In this document: positions 8,666 to 17,610 of the stretch, piece after piece | How positions within the stretch are numbered: position 1 is the first letter of the stretch | Layout of the letters: each line of letters starts with the position of its first letter | Source of the DNA: Shouchella lonarensis | GTDB lineage: Bacteria > Bacillota > Bacilli > Bacillales > Bacillaceae_D | Length of the DNA: 64,000 nucleotides | Assembly (NCBI RefSeq): GCF_900096965.1 | Contig: NZ_FMYM01000001.1 | Span: 1 to 64,000 of the forward strand | Direction: 5' to 3' | Program-made: the position numbers and the translations under genes | Notes under the pieces: generated by a model | Databases searched by the model: none | Seen by the model: only the letters and a program-made list of their open reading frames with translations | Told to the model about the DNA's origin: nothing

Positions 8666-8998
8666 ATGACGAAAAAACGTGTTGTGTTTGTGGTAGCAAC
8701 AGCTGTCGTTATTGGGTCAATTTTAACAAAAAAAGAATGGCGTACAAATGCATGTAAAGGCATGCGGCAAGCGAAACAAAAAGTGAGTGAAGCAGTGACT
8801 TTTATGAAGGACAATCGTGCACATATTATGGAAGAAACAAAAGAAGCGCTTCAAGAGATGCGGGGTTTGGGACAAGAGATCGTCACTGATGTGACAACCG
8901 TTGTGGAAGCAGTCAGCCATTTACGCACGTCCTCGAAAGAAGCGTTACACGTGGCGAAAGAAGCGCTAGGAGAGATAAAAGAGCCGACAGATGTATAG
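8666..8998 (+). CDS. YtxH-like small membrane-anchored protein, 110 aa
   Basis: One N-terminal hydrophobic segment (VVFVVATAVVIGSIL, about residues 6-20) is followed by a long charged, Lys/Glu-rich helix. This layout resembles YtxH-type proteins and apolipoprotein-like helical proteins linked to general stress in Bacillus. AAGGAGGGAGAAG precedes the ATG. Family relationship is inferred from architecture; see also the clearer ytxH at 38.3 kb. Confidence 0.65.
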   Translation: MTKKRVVFVVATAVVIGSILTKKEWRTNACKGMRQAKQKVSEAVTFMKDNRAHIMEETKEALQEMRGLGQEIVTDVTTVVEAVSHLRTSSKEALHVAKEALGEIKEPTDV

Positions 8999-9134
8999 AA
9001 AGAAGAAAGTCGGAAATATTACGATATAAGGACGGCGGCATACGCTGCAGTCCTTCCTAATTGACATTGCAAGGCGTGTGGGCAAGATGTTGTTTGTCTT
9101 ACACTTTTTTCTTTTAAAGAATGAGGTGGTTGCG

Positions 9135-9245
9135 TTGAGCAAAGGAACGAATCATTCAACCGTGTCCGATGAACATGATTGAAATGAGGTGTTTCCAAAA
9201 GACAACAATCGATTTTACCCCAGAAGCAGAAGTATATGTCATTAG
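9135..9245 (+). pseudogene. Possible small ORF interrupted by in-frame TGA
   Basis: A TTG with GAGGTGG five bases upstream opens 15 hydrophilic codons (MSKGTNHSTVSDEHD), then TGA at 9180-9182, then 20 more codons in the same frame to TAG at 9243. Either the first 15 codons are a tiny peptide or this is a broken small gene. Directly followed by a strong terminator. Low confidence. Confidence 0.25.
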
Positions 9246-9249
9246 GTAG

Positions 9250-9286
9250 AGAGGTAGCAACGTTTTCGTTGCTGCCTCTTCTTTTT
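9250..9286 (+). terminator. Strong intrinsic terminator before yfkD
   Basis: 13-bp arms AGAGGTAGCAACG and CGTTGCTGCCTCT (one G-U pair), four-base loop, then a T-rich tail. Confidence 0.8.
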
Positions 9287-9379
9287 GGCATTTTGTGGGA
9301 GTATGATTTCACGGATAAAATGAAAAAAAAGTCAAACACTACGGTTACACTATTTCAATGAAGAACATGAGGAGGAAGC

Positions 9380-10195
9380 ATGATGAAACGAATGACGTGG
9401 ATGATCTTAATTTGTATACTGCTCCAATCTTTTTGGTTGCCACAGTCGTTTGCAGAAGGCGTAGACGATAAAACAAAAGAAAGCTCATTTGCTGTGCCCC
9501 AATCTGTGTTATCTATTTCAAAAGAAAACACATATAAAAATGCTACGCAAGACTTGCCTTATTTACAACCGAGTGAATTAGCTCAGAAGTTACTCGATTC
9601 TACAGAAGAAGAGATAGAAAATCCTGATTTAATCCGACTTATGAATGAATCGACTGTACAGTTTGCTCGCCTTGGTTTTGCAACAAAATTATCCATTTAT
9701 TTGGGAGCTTGGCCGTTATCTTATGAGTCAGAGGGAACAGAAGTAAATTGGGAATACCAAAAAGTAAACACCAATTTTATTGATAATCGTGGTGGAAACG
9801 CACCGCGGAAGATGTCGTATTATCAAGAACAGCAGAAGAAAATTTCAGGTGGATTGACAGCGAAAATCCCCAACGCTGGAGCTGTTGAAAAGATGATGAT
9901 GATTTATGCAGCGGAAAAAACAAATTTGCCTCTTGCATTTGATACAGTCATTGGTCAAGGAACGCGTAAAAGTCAAACGTACAATGTACCTCCTCAACAA
10001 GCGGGCTATTTGTATGGATATGTGCCAGCTGTTCATGAGAAGGGCAATGTCACTTACGGAGAAGTATATTTTACATTACGTGGTGGCAAACCGATTTTAG
10101 AAGTAAAAAACATTACCGATCAAGGAATTGGTGCGTGGATACCTGTTCAAGATCATTTATCTTTTACATTTATTGCTTCAACCAACTTACGTTAA
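9380..10195 (+). CDS. yfkD: YfkD-family secreted/membrane-associated protein
   Basis: 271 residues with a Sec signal peptide (basic MMKRMTW, hydrophobic core, likely cleavage near SFA-EG at about 24-26). The mature part has few hydrophobic stretches and should be extracytoplasmic. The assignment rests on size, secretion signal and the convergent radical-SAM yfkAB gene, the same pairing as in B. subtilis. Function of YfkD is not established. GAGGAAGC precedes the ATG. Confidence 0.8.
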   Translation: MMKRMTWMILICILLQSFWLPQSFAEGVDDKTKESSFAVPQSVLSISKENTYKNATQDLPYLQPSELAQKLLDSTEEEIENPDLIRLMNESTVQFARLGFATKLSIYLGAWPLSYESEGTEVNWEYQKVNTNFIDNRGGNAPRKMSYYQEQQKKISGGLTAKIPNAGAVEKMMMIYAAEKTNLPLAFDTVIGQGTRKSQTYNVPPQQAGYLYGYVPAVHEKGNVTYGEVYFTLRGGKPILEVKNITDQGIGAWIPVQDHLSFTFIASTNLR

Positions 10196-10237
10196 ACATA
10201 AAATGATGCCTTATTTTGGCATCATTTTATGTTTAAC
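10191..10237. terminator. Perfect 20-bp bidirectional terminator hairpin
   Basis: Arms of 20 bp (left begins GTTAAACATAAAATGATGCC) pair perfectly across a seven-base loop. The yfkD TAA (10193-10195) lies in the left arm and the yfkAB TGA (10222-10224) in the right arm, so both genes end inside one shared structure. Confidence 0.85.
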
Positions 10238-11340
10238 TGAGATGTTCGTTTGAGAAAATCAACATCTTTATAGTAGGCATCTTTCACTAATAAGTTTGGT
10301 CCAAGACACTTCACTGTCGGACAGTGACAAGAAATGGATTGCTGCAACTTAGATGATTGCCAGCGCTGAAAAGCATTTAAAAAGCTTGTATGTTGAATAT
10401 TCCCGAGTTCAGGAACGTCACCAAAGTCTGTAACGATGATGTCACCACTAAATAGGTTGACATTTAAACGTGAGCGTCCATCTGGGTCATTGCGTACGGT
10501 CACAAGTGTTTCACTGTACAACCTTTCTTGAAGCGCCAAATCATCAGGGTTTTCGCTGCATGGATAAAAAGGCAGTGTACCAAATAACATCCATATGTTT
10601 TTGTTGCGACAATCAAGTAAACGATGGATACCGGCACGAATGTCATGTAAGCTTGCGACTTCCAAACTGCTTGCAAAGTCACTTGGATACATTGGATGAA
10701 TTTCATGACGTTTACAGCCCATGTGAATGATTTGTTCATGAATACGTTCAAGATATGGGAGGGTTCGTTTATTTAACATTGTTTCAGCAGAAATGAATAC
10801 ACCTTCCGCAGAAAGTGCTTGTGCATTTTCAACCATACGGTGAAATAAAGCCTTGCGCTGCGCGGTAGATGGTTGATGTTTTGCGTTTGCAAAACCTATT
10901 TCAACAAAGTCATCGCTGCTTCCGTAATTATGAGAAATATGGAGGACATCCAAATAAGGAAGAATGCGTGTATACCGTTCAAGTGGCATGGTCAAATTAG
11001 AATTGATTTGTGTCTTTGCCCCACGTTCGTGTGCGTATCGCAATAACGGTTCAACGTAGTTCTTTACTGATTTGAGCGACATCATCGGTTCTCCACCTGT
11101 AATACTAAATGCGCGTAAATGGGGAATTTCGTCAAGGCGGCGAATGAGCAAGCTAAGCGGCAAAGGGTCGGGATCTTTTGGTGATAATGTATAACCAACA
11201 GCACAATGCTCACAACGCATATTACATAATGTTGTCGTGGTGATTTCAATGTTTGATAGTGTCAGTTTTCCAAAAGACTCTATATCTCGATAAGCTTCCC
11301 ATGGATCATCATTTGTCTGTGTCGTATACATATCAATCAT
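10222..11340 (-). CDS. yfkAB: Radical SAM protein YfkAB
   Basis: 372 residues. The radical-SAM cluster motif CNMRCEHC is at 39-46 (C39, C43, C46). GGEP follows at about residue 97. The family's second motif CxCxxxxC is present near the C-terminus as CHCPTVKC. The protein should hold a 4Fe-4S cluster and use S-adenosylmethionine; its substrate is unknown. The ATG at 11340 has AAAGGAGAG upstream, trimming 16 residues of a longer reading. Converges on yfkD as in B. subtilis. Confidence 0.92.
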   Translation of the reverse strand: MIDMYTTQTNDDPWEAYRDIESFGKLTLSNIEITTTTLCNMRCEHCAVGYTLSPKDPDPLPLSLLIRRLDEIPHLRAFSITGGEPMMSLKSVKNYVEPLLRYAHERGAKTQINSNLTMPLERYTRILPYLDVLHISHNYGSSDDFVEIGFANAKHQPSTAQRKALFHRMVENAQALSAEGVFISAETMLNKRTLPYLERIHEQIIHMGCKRHEIHPMYPSDFASSLEVASLHDIRAGIHRLLDCRNKNIWMLFGTLPFYPCSENPDDLALQERLYSETLVTVRNDPDGRSRLNVNLFSGDIIVTDFGDVPELGNIQHTSFLNAFQRWQSSKLQQSISCHCPTVKCLGPNLLVKDAYYKDVDFLKRTSQLNIK

Positions 11341-11421
11341 GTTTTTCTCTCCTTTACATTCAAACTTTATCTTAGCGTATTCAAACAAAAAATAAAAGCG
11401 TATGAAGGAAAGTAAAAAAAT

Positions 11422-11456
11422 GAGGTGAACGGATGGGCTCTTCCACCGTTCACCTC
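11422..11456 (-). terminator. Terminator after CNNM/CBS transporter gene
   Basis: 11-bp arms GAGGTGAACGG and CCGTTCACCTC, 13-base loop, followed by a T run on the minus strand. Confidence 0.85.
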
Positions 11457-11468
11457 AAGTTGCTTTCG

Positions 11469-12806
11469 TTATGGTTTGTTTTTGTGTGAAGGAATGTTTT
11501 TCTTTGTAGGCAATACTTCAATTTGCTTGATCTGATTCCCGTCAAACATTTTAACGATGAAATCAAAGCCATCAAAGGAAATACACTCGTCAACGACAAT
11601 GTCGTATTTCTCAGTAAGCATCCAACCGCCAATGGTATCGGCATCATCTTCGTCAATGGAAATGTGAAGCAAGTCGTTCACGTCTGTAATCAATGTTTTC
11701 CCGTCAATGATATAATGATGGTCTGCCAATTTTTTAATTAATGGATCCTCTTCAACGTCAAACTCGTCACGAATGTCGCCAACAATTTCTTCAATAATGT
11801 CTTCAACAGTAATGAGGCCTGCAGTGCCACCATATTCATCAAATAAAATGGCCATGTGTGTTTGTTGTTTTTGCATTTCAATGAGTAGATCATTAATCGG
11901 AATGGATTCGATGACAGAAATGACAGGGCGAATGTAGTCATCGAGCTTAATTTCCGGTTTTCCTTCAGAATGGGGAGAGACCATATCCATCAATACTTCG
12001 CGAACGTTAACAATCCCAAGAATATGGTCTTTGTCTCCATTGACAATCGGATATCGCGTATATTTCTCCATCCTGATAATATCTAAATTGACATCAAAAG
12101 GATCTTCAATGGAAAGCGCACAAATTTCAGTACGTGGTACCATGATTTCTTTTGCAATGCGATTGTCAAACTCAAAAATTTTGCTGACGTATTTGAACTC
12201 TGCTTGGTTAATTTCGCCACCTTTGTAGCTATCAGAAATAATTAAACGAAGCTCTTCTTCTGAATGAGCTTGCTCATGCTCTGACATCGGCTTAAAGCCG
12301 AGGATGCGAATTAATATGCGAGCTGAGCCGTTTAAAACCCATATAAAGGGATAGAGAAGCCGATAAAACCAAATAAGAGGACGTGCAATGAGTAAAGTTA
12401 CTTGTTCTGCTCGTTGAATTGCAATCGTTTTAGGTGCAAGCTCACCAATGACCACGTGCAGAAATGTAGCGAAGGTGAATGACACTAGGATAGCGAGTGT
12501 CGTCACAAGCGTCGGTGGAACAAATCCAGCAAAAAGTGGATGAAGCATATGTTCAAATGTCGGCTCGGCTAGACGGCCGATCCCAAGTGCTGTAATTGTA
12601 ATTCCGAGTTGGCATGCGGATAAATATTCATCTAGATGGCTGACAACCCTTTTTGCGTAAATAGCTGATTTTTTCCCAGTGTCAATATGCGGTTCAAGTT
12701 GGGTACTCCTGATTTTTACAATCGCAAATTCAGATGCGACAAAAAAAGCAGTGAGCAAAATTAAAACGGCTACGGCCATTAAACTAAGCATTTGTTGAAT
12801 TTCCAA
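11469..12806 (-). CDS. CNNM/CorC-type transporter (DUF21 plus CBS pair)
   Basis: 445-residue membrane protein. The DUF21 transmembrane domain (first about 190 residues, with FFVASEFAIVKIRSTQLE and LDEYLSACQLGITITALG) is followed by two CBS domains and a C-terminal CorC/HlyC domain. Members (YhdP, YugS, YrkA) are annotated as hemolysin-like and are linked to Mg2+ efflux or homeostasis; which ion applies here is inferred. TTG at 12806 is chosen because GAGGGG precedes it and the protein then starts at the first membrane helix like its relatives. A long inverted repeat lies about 160 bp upstream. Confidence 0.88.
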   Translation of the reverse strand: MEIQQMLSLMAVAVLILLTAFFVASEFAIVKIRSTQLEPHIDTGKKSAIYAKRVVSHLDEYLSACQLGITITALGIGRLAEPTFEHMLHPLFAGFVPPTLVTTLAILVSFTFATFLHVVIGELAPKTIAIQRAEQVTLLIARPLIWFYRLLYPFIWVLNGSARILIRILGFKPMSEHEQAHSEEELRLIISDSYKGGEINQAEFKYVSKIFEFDNRIAKEIMVPRTEICALSIEDPFDVNLDIIRMEKYTRYPIVNGDKDHILGIVNVREVLMDMVSPHSEGKPEIKLDDYIRPVISVIESIPINDLLIEMQKQQTHMAILFDEYGGTAGLITVEDIIEEIVGDIRDEFDVEEDPLIKKLADHHYIIDGKTLITDVNDLLHISIDEDDADTIGGWMLTEKYDIVVDECISFDGFDFIVKMFDGNQIKQIEVLPTKKNIPSHKNKP

Positions 12807-12968
12807 ATAGTCCCCTCGAAGAATGAGGGAGTCACCTCCTGTGTGTTTAAGCCAAATGACAATTGTCAGTTTGACTTGCGAGTGTCTCAAAATTTTTGCA
12901 GTTAAACGTACAAATCGAGACAGAACACACCCACACATACAACTAAGAGTGAGTGACTTTTAGTCAGT

Positions 12969-13038
12969 AAAGGGGTGGTTCAATGCATCTCGTACCATTT
13001 TCATTACATTGTACTCTCCACCATCGAACCACCCCTTT
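12969..13038. repeat. Long inverted repeat upstream of CNNM gene
   Basis: Perfect 13-bp arms AAAGGGGTGGTTC (12969-12981) and GAACCACCCCTTT (13026-13038) with a 44-base loop that can add three further pairs. It lies in the 5' region of the minus-strand transporter gene. No T run follows, so a leader structure or attenuator is as likely as a terminator. Confidence 0.5.
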
Positions 13039-13137
13039 CACATTTATTCCTTCCTATCATATGCAAAAAGACAGAGAAAGTCAATCATTTTCTGGAATAA
13101 TTAACAATTTATTTTATTAAATTAGAATTGTTATTTG

Positions 13138-13165
13138 AAAGGTCGGCCTTATGTGCCAGACCTTT
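13138..13165 (-). terminator. Terminator after popT-like gene
   Basis: Stem AAAGGTC/GACCTTT with a partly paired loop, ten bases past the minus-strand stop. Confidence 0.55.
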
Positions 13166-13174
13166 CTTTGCTAT

Positions 13175-14002
13175 TTACATTGCACGTTCTGCTTTCCCAA
13201 ATGTGATGGCAGTCATAAACCCAGCAAAGAGCGCCAAGGCACAAATGAGGCCATATAAAAATGAATGCGGCATACCAATAGGGAAAATCACGATAATTGA
13301 ACCAGCTACGAGACCAAACATGACAGCATATGTTGCTTGTGTGTATGTGTCAAAAAAGAAGCGGATCACCCGGCTTGTAATAAGAATGCCAGCACAAACG
13401 CCAAGACCAATGGCAGTAATGACAGGCACATTGAATGTGGTCAGCGAGGAAATGGCTGTATGGTATACACCGAGCACCATGAGCATTAATGAGCCACTCA
13501 CGCCTGGAAGGACAAGCGCAGTACTTGCAATCCAGCCAGAAGCAAATAAAAATAAGTAGGTGCCGGTATCTAGGTTGGTGATGACAGTTGTCGTCGGTTC
13601 ACTAACGAAGCGCATCAGTGCCACGAGTGCGAAAGAGACGACCATAAGTATGAGGTGAGTGAGTCGGAATGATTTTTTTGAATGCGTGCGACCAGACCGC
13701 CATAAAAACGGCAAAATGCCGATAATCAGCCCGACAAAGAGATAAAATAGCGGTGCTTCGTGATGTTTCAATAAGTACTTAATCAAGTGACTAAACAATA
13801 GCAAAGCACAAACCATTCCAATTCCAAGCGGGACTAGAAATCCAAACGCACGCTGCCAATTTCCTTTTGTTAAGTCGCTTAAAGATTGTAGTAAACGTTC
13901 GTATATGCCCATTAACATTGCAATGGTACTTCCGCTAATGCCAGGCATAATCTCAGTGATCCCCATCGCAGCACCGCGAATAATATTCGACCAAATAACC
14001 AT
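13175..14002 (-). CDS. popT: DUF368/PopT undecaprenyl-phosphate carrier family protein
   Basis: 275 residues, about eight membrane segments. The N-terminal RGAAMGITEIMPGISGSTIA and the later LVLPGVSGSLMLMVLG are the paired re-entrant motifs of the DUF368 family. That family was recently shown to recycle undecaprenyl phosphate across the membrane for cell-wall polymer synthesis. ATG at 14002 is set by GGAGGC upstream and removes 26 residues. Divergent from pdaA, also a wall gene. Family call strong; the function rests on published homologues. Confidence 0.85.
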   Translation of the reverse strand: MVIWSNIIRGAAMGITEIMPGISGSTIAMLMGIYERLLQSLSDLTKGNWQRAFGFLVPLGIGMVCALLLFSHLIKYLLKHHEAPLFYLFVGLIIGILPFLWRSGRTHSKKSFRLTHLILMVVSFALVALMRFVSEPTTTVITNLDTGTYLFLFASGWIASTALVLPGVSGSLMLMVLGVYHTAISSLTTFNVPVITAIGLGVCAGILITSRVIRFFFDTYTQATYAVMFGLVAGSIIVIFPIGMPHSFLYGLICALALFAGFMTAITFGKAERAM

Positions 14003-14121
14003 GATGTAGCCTCCAGTATAATAACGTGTGAAAAGTGTCATGCTAATCAAACCATAGTCGGGTGAAACATGCAAGTCCAATGCTTGAAAGATCGATATAT
14101 CATTTGATGGGAGGAAGAAAG

Positions 14122-14907
14122 ATGAGGCGATACAGGAATGTTGTTGCTTTTTTATGTATTATCATGATGTTTCTACATGTACAAACAGTGAACGCGTATC
14201 ATAATCAGACATATAACTGGAGTTATAAGCCGGCGCCACAACATACACCAGCAACGACTGAGGAAATGTATGAGCAAATGCTGGCACAAGCAGATGGATA
14301 CTATATTGGCGATACAAATGAAAAAGTTTTGTACTTAACATTTGATAATGGCTATGAGAATGGCTATACAGAAAGCATCCTCGATACATTAAAGGAGAAA
14401 GAAGTGCCAGGAGCATTTTTCGTGACCGGTCACTATTTAAAGTCAGCGTCTGATTTAGTCAAACGGATGGTGACAGAAGGTCATATTGTTGGAAATCACT
14501 CTTTTCATCATCCAAGTTTACCAGCAGTGAGCGATGAACGGCTTGTCGCTGAGTTAGAAGGTGTGAAAGAGTTGTTTACAAAACTGACAGGTGAGCAGGA
14601 GATGCGTTATTTACGCCCGCCACGAGGAGAATTTAGTGAGCGAACATTGATGAAAACAAAAGAACTTGGTTATACAAATGTCTTTTGGTCACTCGCGTAT
14701 AAAGATTGGGATCCAGATCGGCAAAAGGGTGGAGATTATGCTTATGAACAAGTAATGAAACGTATTCACCCAGGGGCCATTATGCTTGTGCACGCCGTTT
14801 CTTCTGACAATGCCGAGGCACTGCCGCGCATCATTGATGAATGTCACAAGCTTGGCTACACGTTCAGGAGCTTAGATGATTTGTCATTTTCGCACGTATT
14901 GCCATAA
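14122..14907 (+). CDS. pdaA: Polysaccharide deacetylase PdaA (muramic delta-lactam synthesis)
   Basis: 261 residues. Signal peptide to about residue 25 (VNA-YH), then a NodB/CE4 domain. Motif 1 reads TFDNG (D75) rather than TFDDG, a known trait of PdaA enzymes. Motif 2 reads HSFHH (metal ligands H126 and H130). RPPRGEFSE is motif 3. PdaA deacetylates MurNAc during spore cortex synthesis, which supports a sporulating host. ATG at 14122 follows GGGAGGAAG. A strong terminator follows. Confidence 0.92.
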   Translation: MRRYRNVVAFLCIIMMFLHVQTVNAYHNQTYNWSYKPAPQHTPATTEEMYEQMLAQADGYYIGDTNEKVLYLTFDNGYENGYTESILDTLKEKEVPGAFFVTGHYLKSASDLVKRMVTEGHIVGNHSFHHPSLPAVSDERLVAELEGVKELFTKLTGEQEMRYLRPPRGEFSERTLMKTKELGYTNVFWSLAYKDWDPDRQKGGDYAYEQVMKRIHPGAIMLVHAVSSDNAEALPRIIDECHKLGYTFRSLDDLSFSHVLP

Positions 14908-14911
14908 AAGA

Positions 14912-14947
14912 GCAAAAGCAGCGCGGATGAAACCGCGCTGCTTTTGC
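14912..14947 (+). terminator. Strong terminator after pdaA
   Basis: Perfect 15-bp stem GCAAAAGCAGCGCGG/CCGCGCTGCTTTTGC with a six-base loop. The A/T ends allow function on both strands. Confidence 0.85.
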
Positions 14948-14968
14948 GCATGCTCATAGTGGGAGCAG

Positions 14969-15337
14969 TTATAAAGAAGAGAGTGTGACATCATGACCGA
15001 TGGCTGCTGCAATGGTTTCTAATGTCGTCCTATCGGTTGGATCAAACGCGTCTACTTGTTTTGTGCGAACGATCATGAGGCCAATCTTTTGATCGTCACA
15101 ATTATAAATAGGACATGTCAATTCATTCATATGTGACTTTCGCAAATCATCTTGGAAGCAAGACGCCGCCACAAGTTTTGTTTCGGTCCCTTCGCATATG
15201 TATATGCCTATCCAATCAATATACGGAACGGTTTGAACTAAACTGTGTGCGGTTTTTGTGAAAATTGCTTTCGTGTCCGCTGTTTGAAAAACATCAGCCA
15301 TAATTTTTAATGATGCGATATCAGTAGCGATTGACAA
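14969..15337 (-). CDS. Small GAF-like domain protein
   Basis: 122 residues that fit a single GAF-like sensor fold: the helix IFTKTAHSLVQTVPYIDWIGIYI, the strand KIGLMIVRT, then the helix TTLETIAAAIGHDV. It is shorter than free-methionine sulfoxide reductases, and the Cys set of that enzyme is not apparent, so a regulatory or ligand-binding role is likelier. TTG at 15337 has GGGAGGG about eight bases upstream; ATG at 15373 has no Shine-Dalgarno. Divergent from the methyltransferase. Confidence 0.65.
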   Translation of the reverse strand: MSIATDIASLKIMADVFQTADTKAIFTKTAHSLVQTVPYIDWIGIYICEGTETKLVAASCFQDDLRKSHMNELTCPIYNCDDQKIGLMIVRTKQVDAFDPTDRTTLETIAAAIGHDVTLSSL

Positions 15338-15471
15338 GATTGTTCCCTCCCAATGTGTTGTTTCCCTTTCCATTTTAACAGAACTCTTTCTTGTTCCGGA
15401 TTAGCAAGTTTAGGAAATACGTCTGGTTTGTTATAATAGAGGGATGAATTGGATGTACGGGGGTTTATGAG

Positions 15472-16857
15472 ATGAATGGAAAGAACATAAGACCAGAAAA
15501 AGGCCAGACGATCCCGCTGAAAGTAAAACGATTGGGTATTAATGGCGAAGGGATTGGCTATTATAAGCGCCATGTTGTTTTTGTCAAAGGCGCGTTACCG
15601 GGAGAAGACATTATTTGTGAAATAACGAAAGCACACGAGAAGTTTTTCGAGGCAAAGGTAGAAAAGATCCGCAAACCTTCGCGAGAGCGCATCAAGCCGC
15701 CGTGCCCGATTTATGAAAAGTGCGGGGGCTGTCAACTGCAGCATATGACATATACTGCTTCGCTAAGAGCGAAGAAGGAGATTGTCAGACAAGCGTTTGC
15801 ACGGTACACCAAGATGGATGCCCGTACGTTACCCCTTCACGACATAATTGGGATGGAAGATCCGTGGTATTATCGAAATAAAAGTCAATTGCAAGCACGA
15901 ACAGAAAAAGGGAAGATTGTTGCAGGATTGTACAAGGAAAATAGTCACCAGTTGGTTGATTTGTCTGCTTGTATGGTGCAACACCGCACACTAAATGACG
16001 TCACTCAAGTTGTAAAAGACATTTTAACGACATTAAAGATTCCCACGTACGATGAAAAAAAGCATCGCGGGGATGTGCGCACGATTGTGACGCGGATTGG
16101 ATTTGAAACGGGACAAGTGCAACTTGTGCTCGTGACGACACGGGAGGCATTTTCGAAAAAAACAGCGTTCATCGAAGAAGTAAGGCGACGATTACCGGAA
16201 GTGACTTCACTCGTACAAAATGTGAATCATAAACGAACGTCACTTATTTTTGGTGAGGAGATGATTCACTTAGAAGGAGAAAAAACGATTGAGGAGAGAC
16301 TCGGTGAGCATGCTTTTTCTCTATCGGCACAAGCTTTTTTCCAACTGAATCCAGTGCAGACAGTCCATTTATATAATGCGGCGAAAAAGTGCGCGCGCTT
16401 AACAGGTGAAGAAAAAATCGTTGACGCGTATTGTGGTGTCGGCACGATTGGGCAGTGGTTGGCAAGTGACGCAGCTGAAGTACGCGGGATGGATGTGACA
16501 AAAGCGGCGATTGTAGATGCACGGAAAAAAGCGGCGCAGATGAACATGAATGCCCGCTACGAGGTTGGGACAGCAGAAGAATGGCTACCACGATGGATGA
16601 AAGAAGGCTATCGACCGGATGTCATTGTTGTTGACCCGCCGCGGACAGGTTGTGATGAGAAATTGTTAAAAGCGGTGTTGCAAGTGAAACCGGAGCGATT
16701 TGTATATGTATCGTGTAACCCATCGACATTAGCAAAAGATGTGGCGAAACTTACTGCGCGGGGGCATTATGAAGTGACGTCGATTCAGCCTGTCGATATG
16801 TTTCCGTGGACGGCGCATGTTGAGACGGTTGTATTGATGTCAAGGGTAGAAAAATAA
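15472..16857 (+). CDS. rlmD: 23S rRNA (uracil-5-)-methyltransferase, RlmD/RlmCD family
   Basis: 461 residues; forms 5-methyluridine in 23S rRNA with S-adenosylmethionine. An N-terminal TRAM domain (about 12-68) precedes four cysteines fitting a 4Fe-4S cluster (C78, C84, C87, C167). The catalytic domain has DAYCGVGTIG (SAM site), DPPRTGC and the nucleophile in YVSCNPSTLAKD. In B. subtilis there are two such paralogues (RlmCD and YfjO). Proximity to pdaA and yfkAB suggests the YfjO position, so target specificity is uncertain. Confidence 0.9.
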   Translation: MNGKNIRPEKGQTIPLKVKRLGINGEGIGYYKRHVVFVKGALPGEDIICEITKAHEKFFEAKVEKIRKPSRERIKPPCPIYEKCGGCQLQHMTYTASLRAKKEIVRQAFARYTKMDARTLPLHDIIGMEDPWYYRNKSQLQARTEKGKIVAGLYKENSHQLVDLSACMVQHRTLNDVTQVVKDILTTLKIPTYDEKKHRGDVRTIVTRIGFETGQVQLVLVTTREAFSKKTAFIEEVRRRLPEVTSLVQNVNHKRTSLIFGEEMIHLEGEKTIEERLGEHAFSLSAQAFFQLNPVQTVHLYNAAKKCARLTGEEKIVDAYCGVGTIGQWLASDAAEVRGMDVTKAAIVDARKKAAQMNMNARYEVGTAEEWLPRWMKEGYRPDVIVVDPPRTGCDEKLLKAVLQVKPERFVYVSCNPSTLAKDVAKLTARGHYEVTSIQPVDMFPWTAHVETVVLMSRVEK

Positions 16858-17030
16858 GAGTGTAAAAGTGCTTGATATAAAGGGATTTCCGAGATTCCAA
16901 ATAAAAATAAGAAATTCATAAATCCCGTAGAATTGCCTAAAACCAAACATATCCACGGTCAAAATGCCACAGGGTTGAGTTGACAGGATTAAAACAGGTA
17001 GGTTGGGTTGATAGAAATGTTGTAGAAATA
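16858..17030. other. Intergenic stretch without a supportable gene
   Basis: A/T-rich sequence between the methyltransferase and the 148-residue ORF. Only short reading frames without ribosome sites are present. I see nothing else, apart from the hairpin that begins at its right edge. Confidence 0.5.
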
Positions 17031-17073
17031 GGCTAATCAACATTGCTGAAATGAATCCCAATGATGATTAGCC
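17031..17073 (-). terminator. 15-bp imperfect hairpin at end of 17.0-17.5 kb gene
   Basis: Arms GGCTAATCAACATTG and CAATGATGATTAGCC pair with one mismatch and overlap the last codons and stop of the minus-strand gene. TATTTCT follows on the minus strand. Confidence 0.5.
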
Positions 17074-17483
17074 TGACAACAATTATAGCCTGTGCACCAT
17101 TGAATGTTATAGGAGCTATCACTTTCCTTTAATGGGGTAAGTGATATCAGCAACCAATTCTCTGTTCCGGTATTTGGATTTTTTTCATACAAGCGTTGTA
17201 TAGTTAATTCGGCTAGTGTGATGATGACATGGTGAAATTGATCTGTACTTTTTAATGGTTTTACAAAGATGTTAGTCAGTACACTGTGGTATGATAATTC
17301 CAGAAGAACTTGCTTTTCTTCTTGCGTGTCTAAGGTATCAATTCTTATATCCACAAGAGGGTTGCAAGGGTCCTCAACTAGTCGCTTAGAATATGCTGAT
17401 AATTTTTCGAGAAGTGCATTTTGGATTTGTGAATTGCCTTGATAATAAATTGATATATGCAATATAGGTCTTCTGTTATTCAT
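17037..17483 (-). CDS. Hypothetical protein, 148 aa
   Basis: An excellent AAGGAGG lies nine bases upstream of the ATG, so the gene is probably real. The protein has alternating strands and helices (HISIYYQG, LEKLSAYSKRLVEDP, HHVIITLAELTIQRLYEK) and a Cys/His-rich tail (CTGYNCCQANHHW) that might bind metal. No signal peptide or membrane helix. A/T richer than its neighbours and at the edge of an accessory stretch. Not recognised. Confidence 0.6.
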   Translation of the reverse strand: MNNRRPILHISIYYQGNSQIQNALLEKLSAYSKRLVEDPCNPLVDIRIDTLDTQEEKQVLLELSYHSVLTNIFVKPLKSTDQFHHVIITLAELTIQRLYEKNPNTGTENWLLISLTPLKESDSSYNIQWCTGYNCCQANHHWDSFQQC

Positions 17484-17610
17484 GATAATACCTCCTTAGG
17501 TAGTATCACATATTAACTCTAAAGGGCGGTATTATCAAGTTGTAAAATGAACAATAAGGTTGAATTTGTTATACTTTTGATTATGCTCATATCCTGTATA
17601 TGAATAACAA

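Noticed and set aside
9019-9339. 106-residue minus-strand frame upstream of yfkD
   Set aside because: Spans a strong terminator hairpin and has no ribosome site; Cys/His-rich random composition.
16840-17061. 73-residue minus-strand frame at the end of the methyltransferase
   Set aside because: No ribosome site, overlaps two gene ends and the hairpin at 17031-17073.
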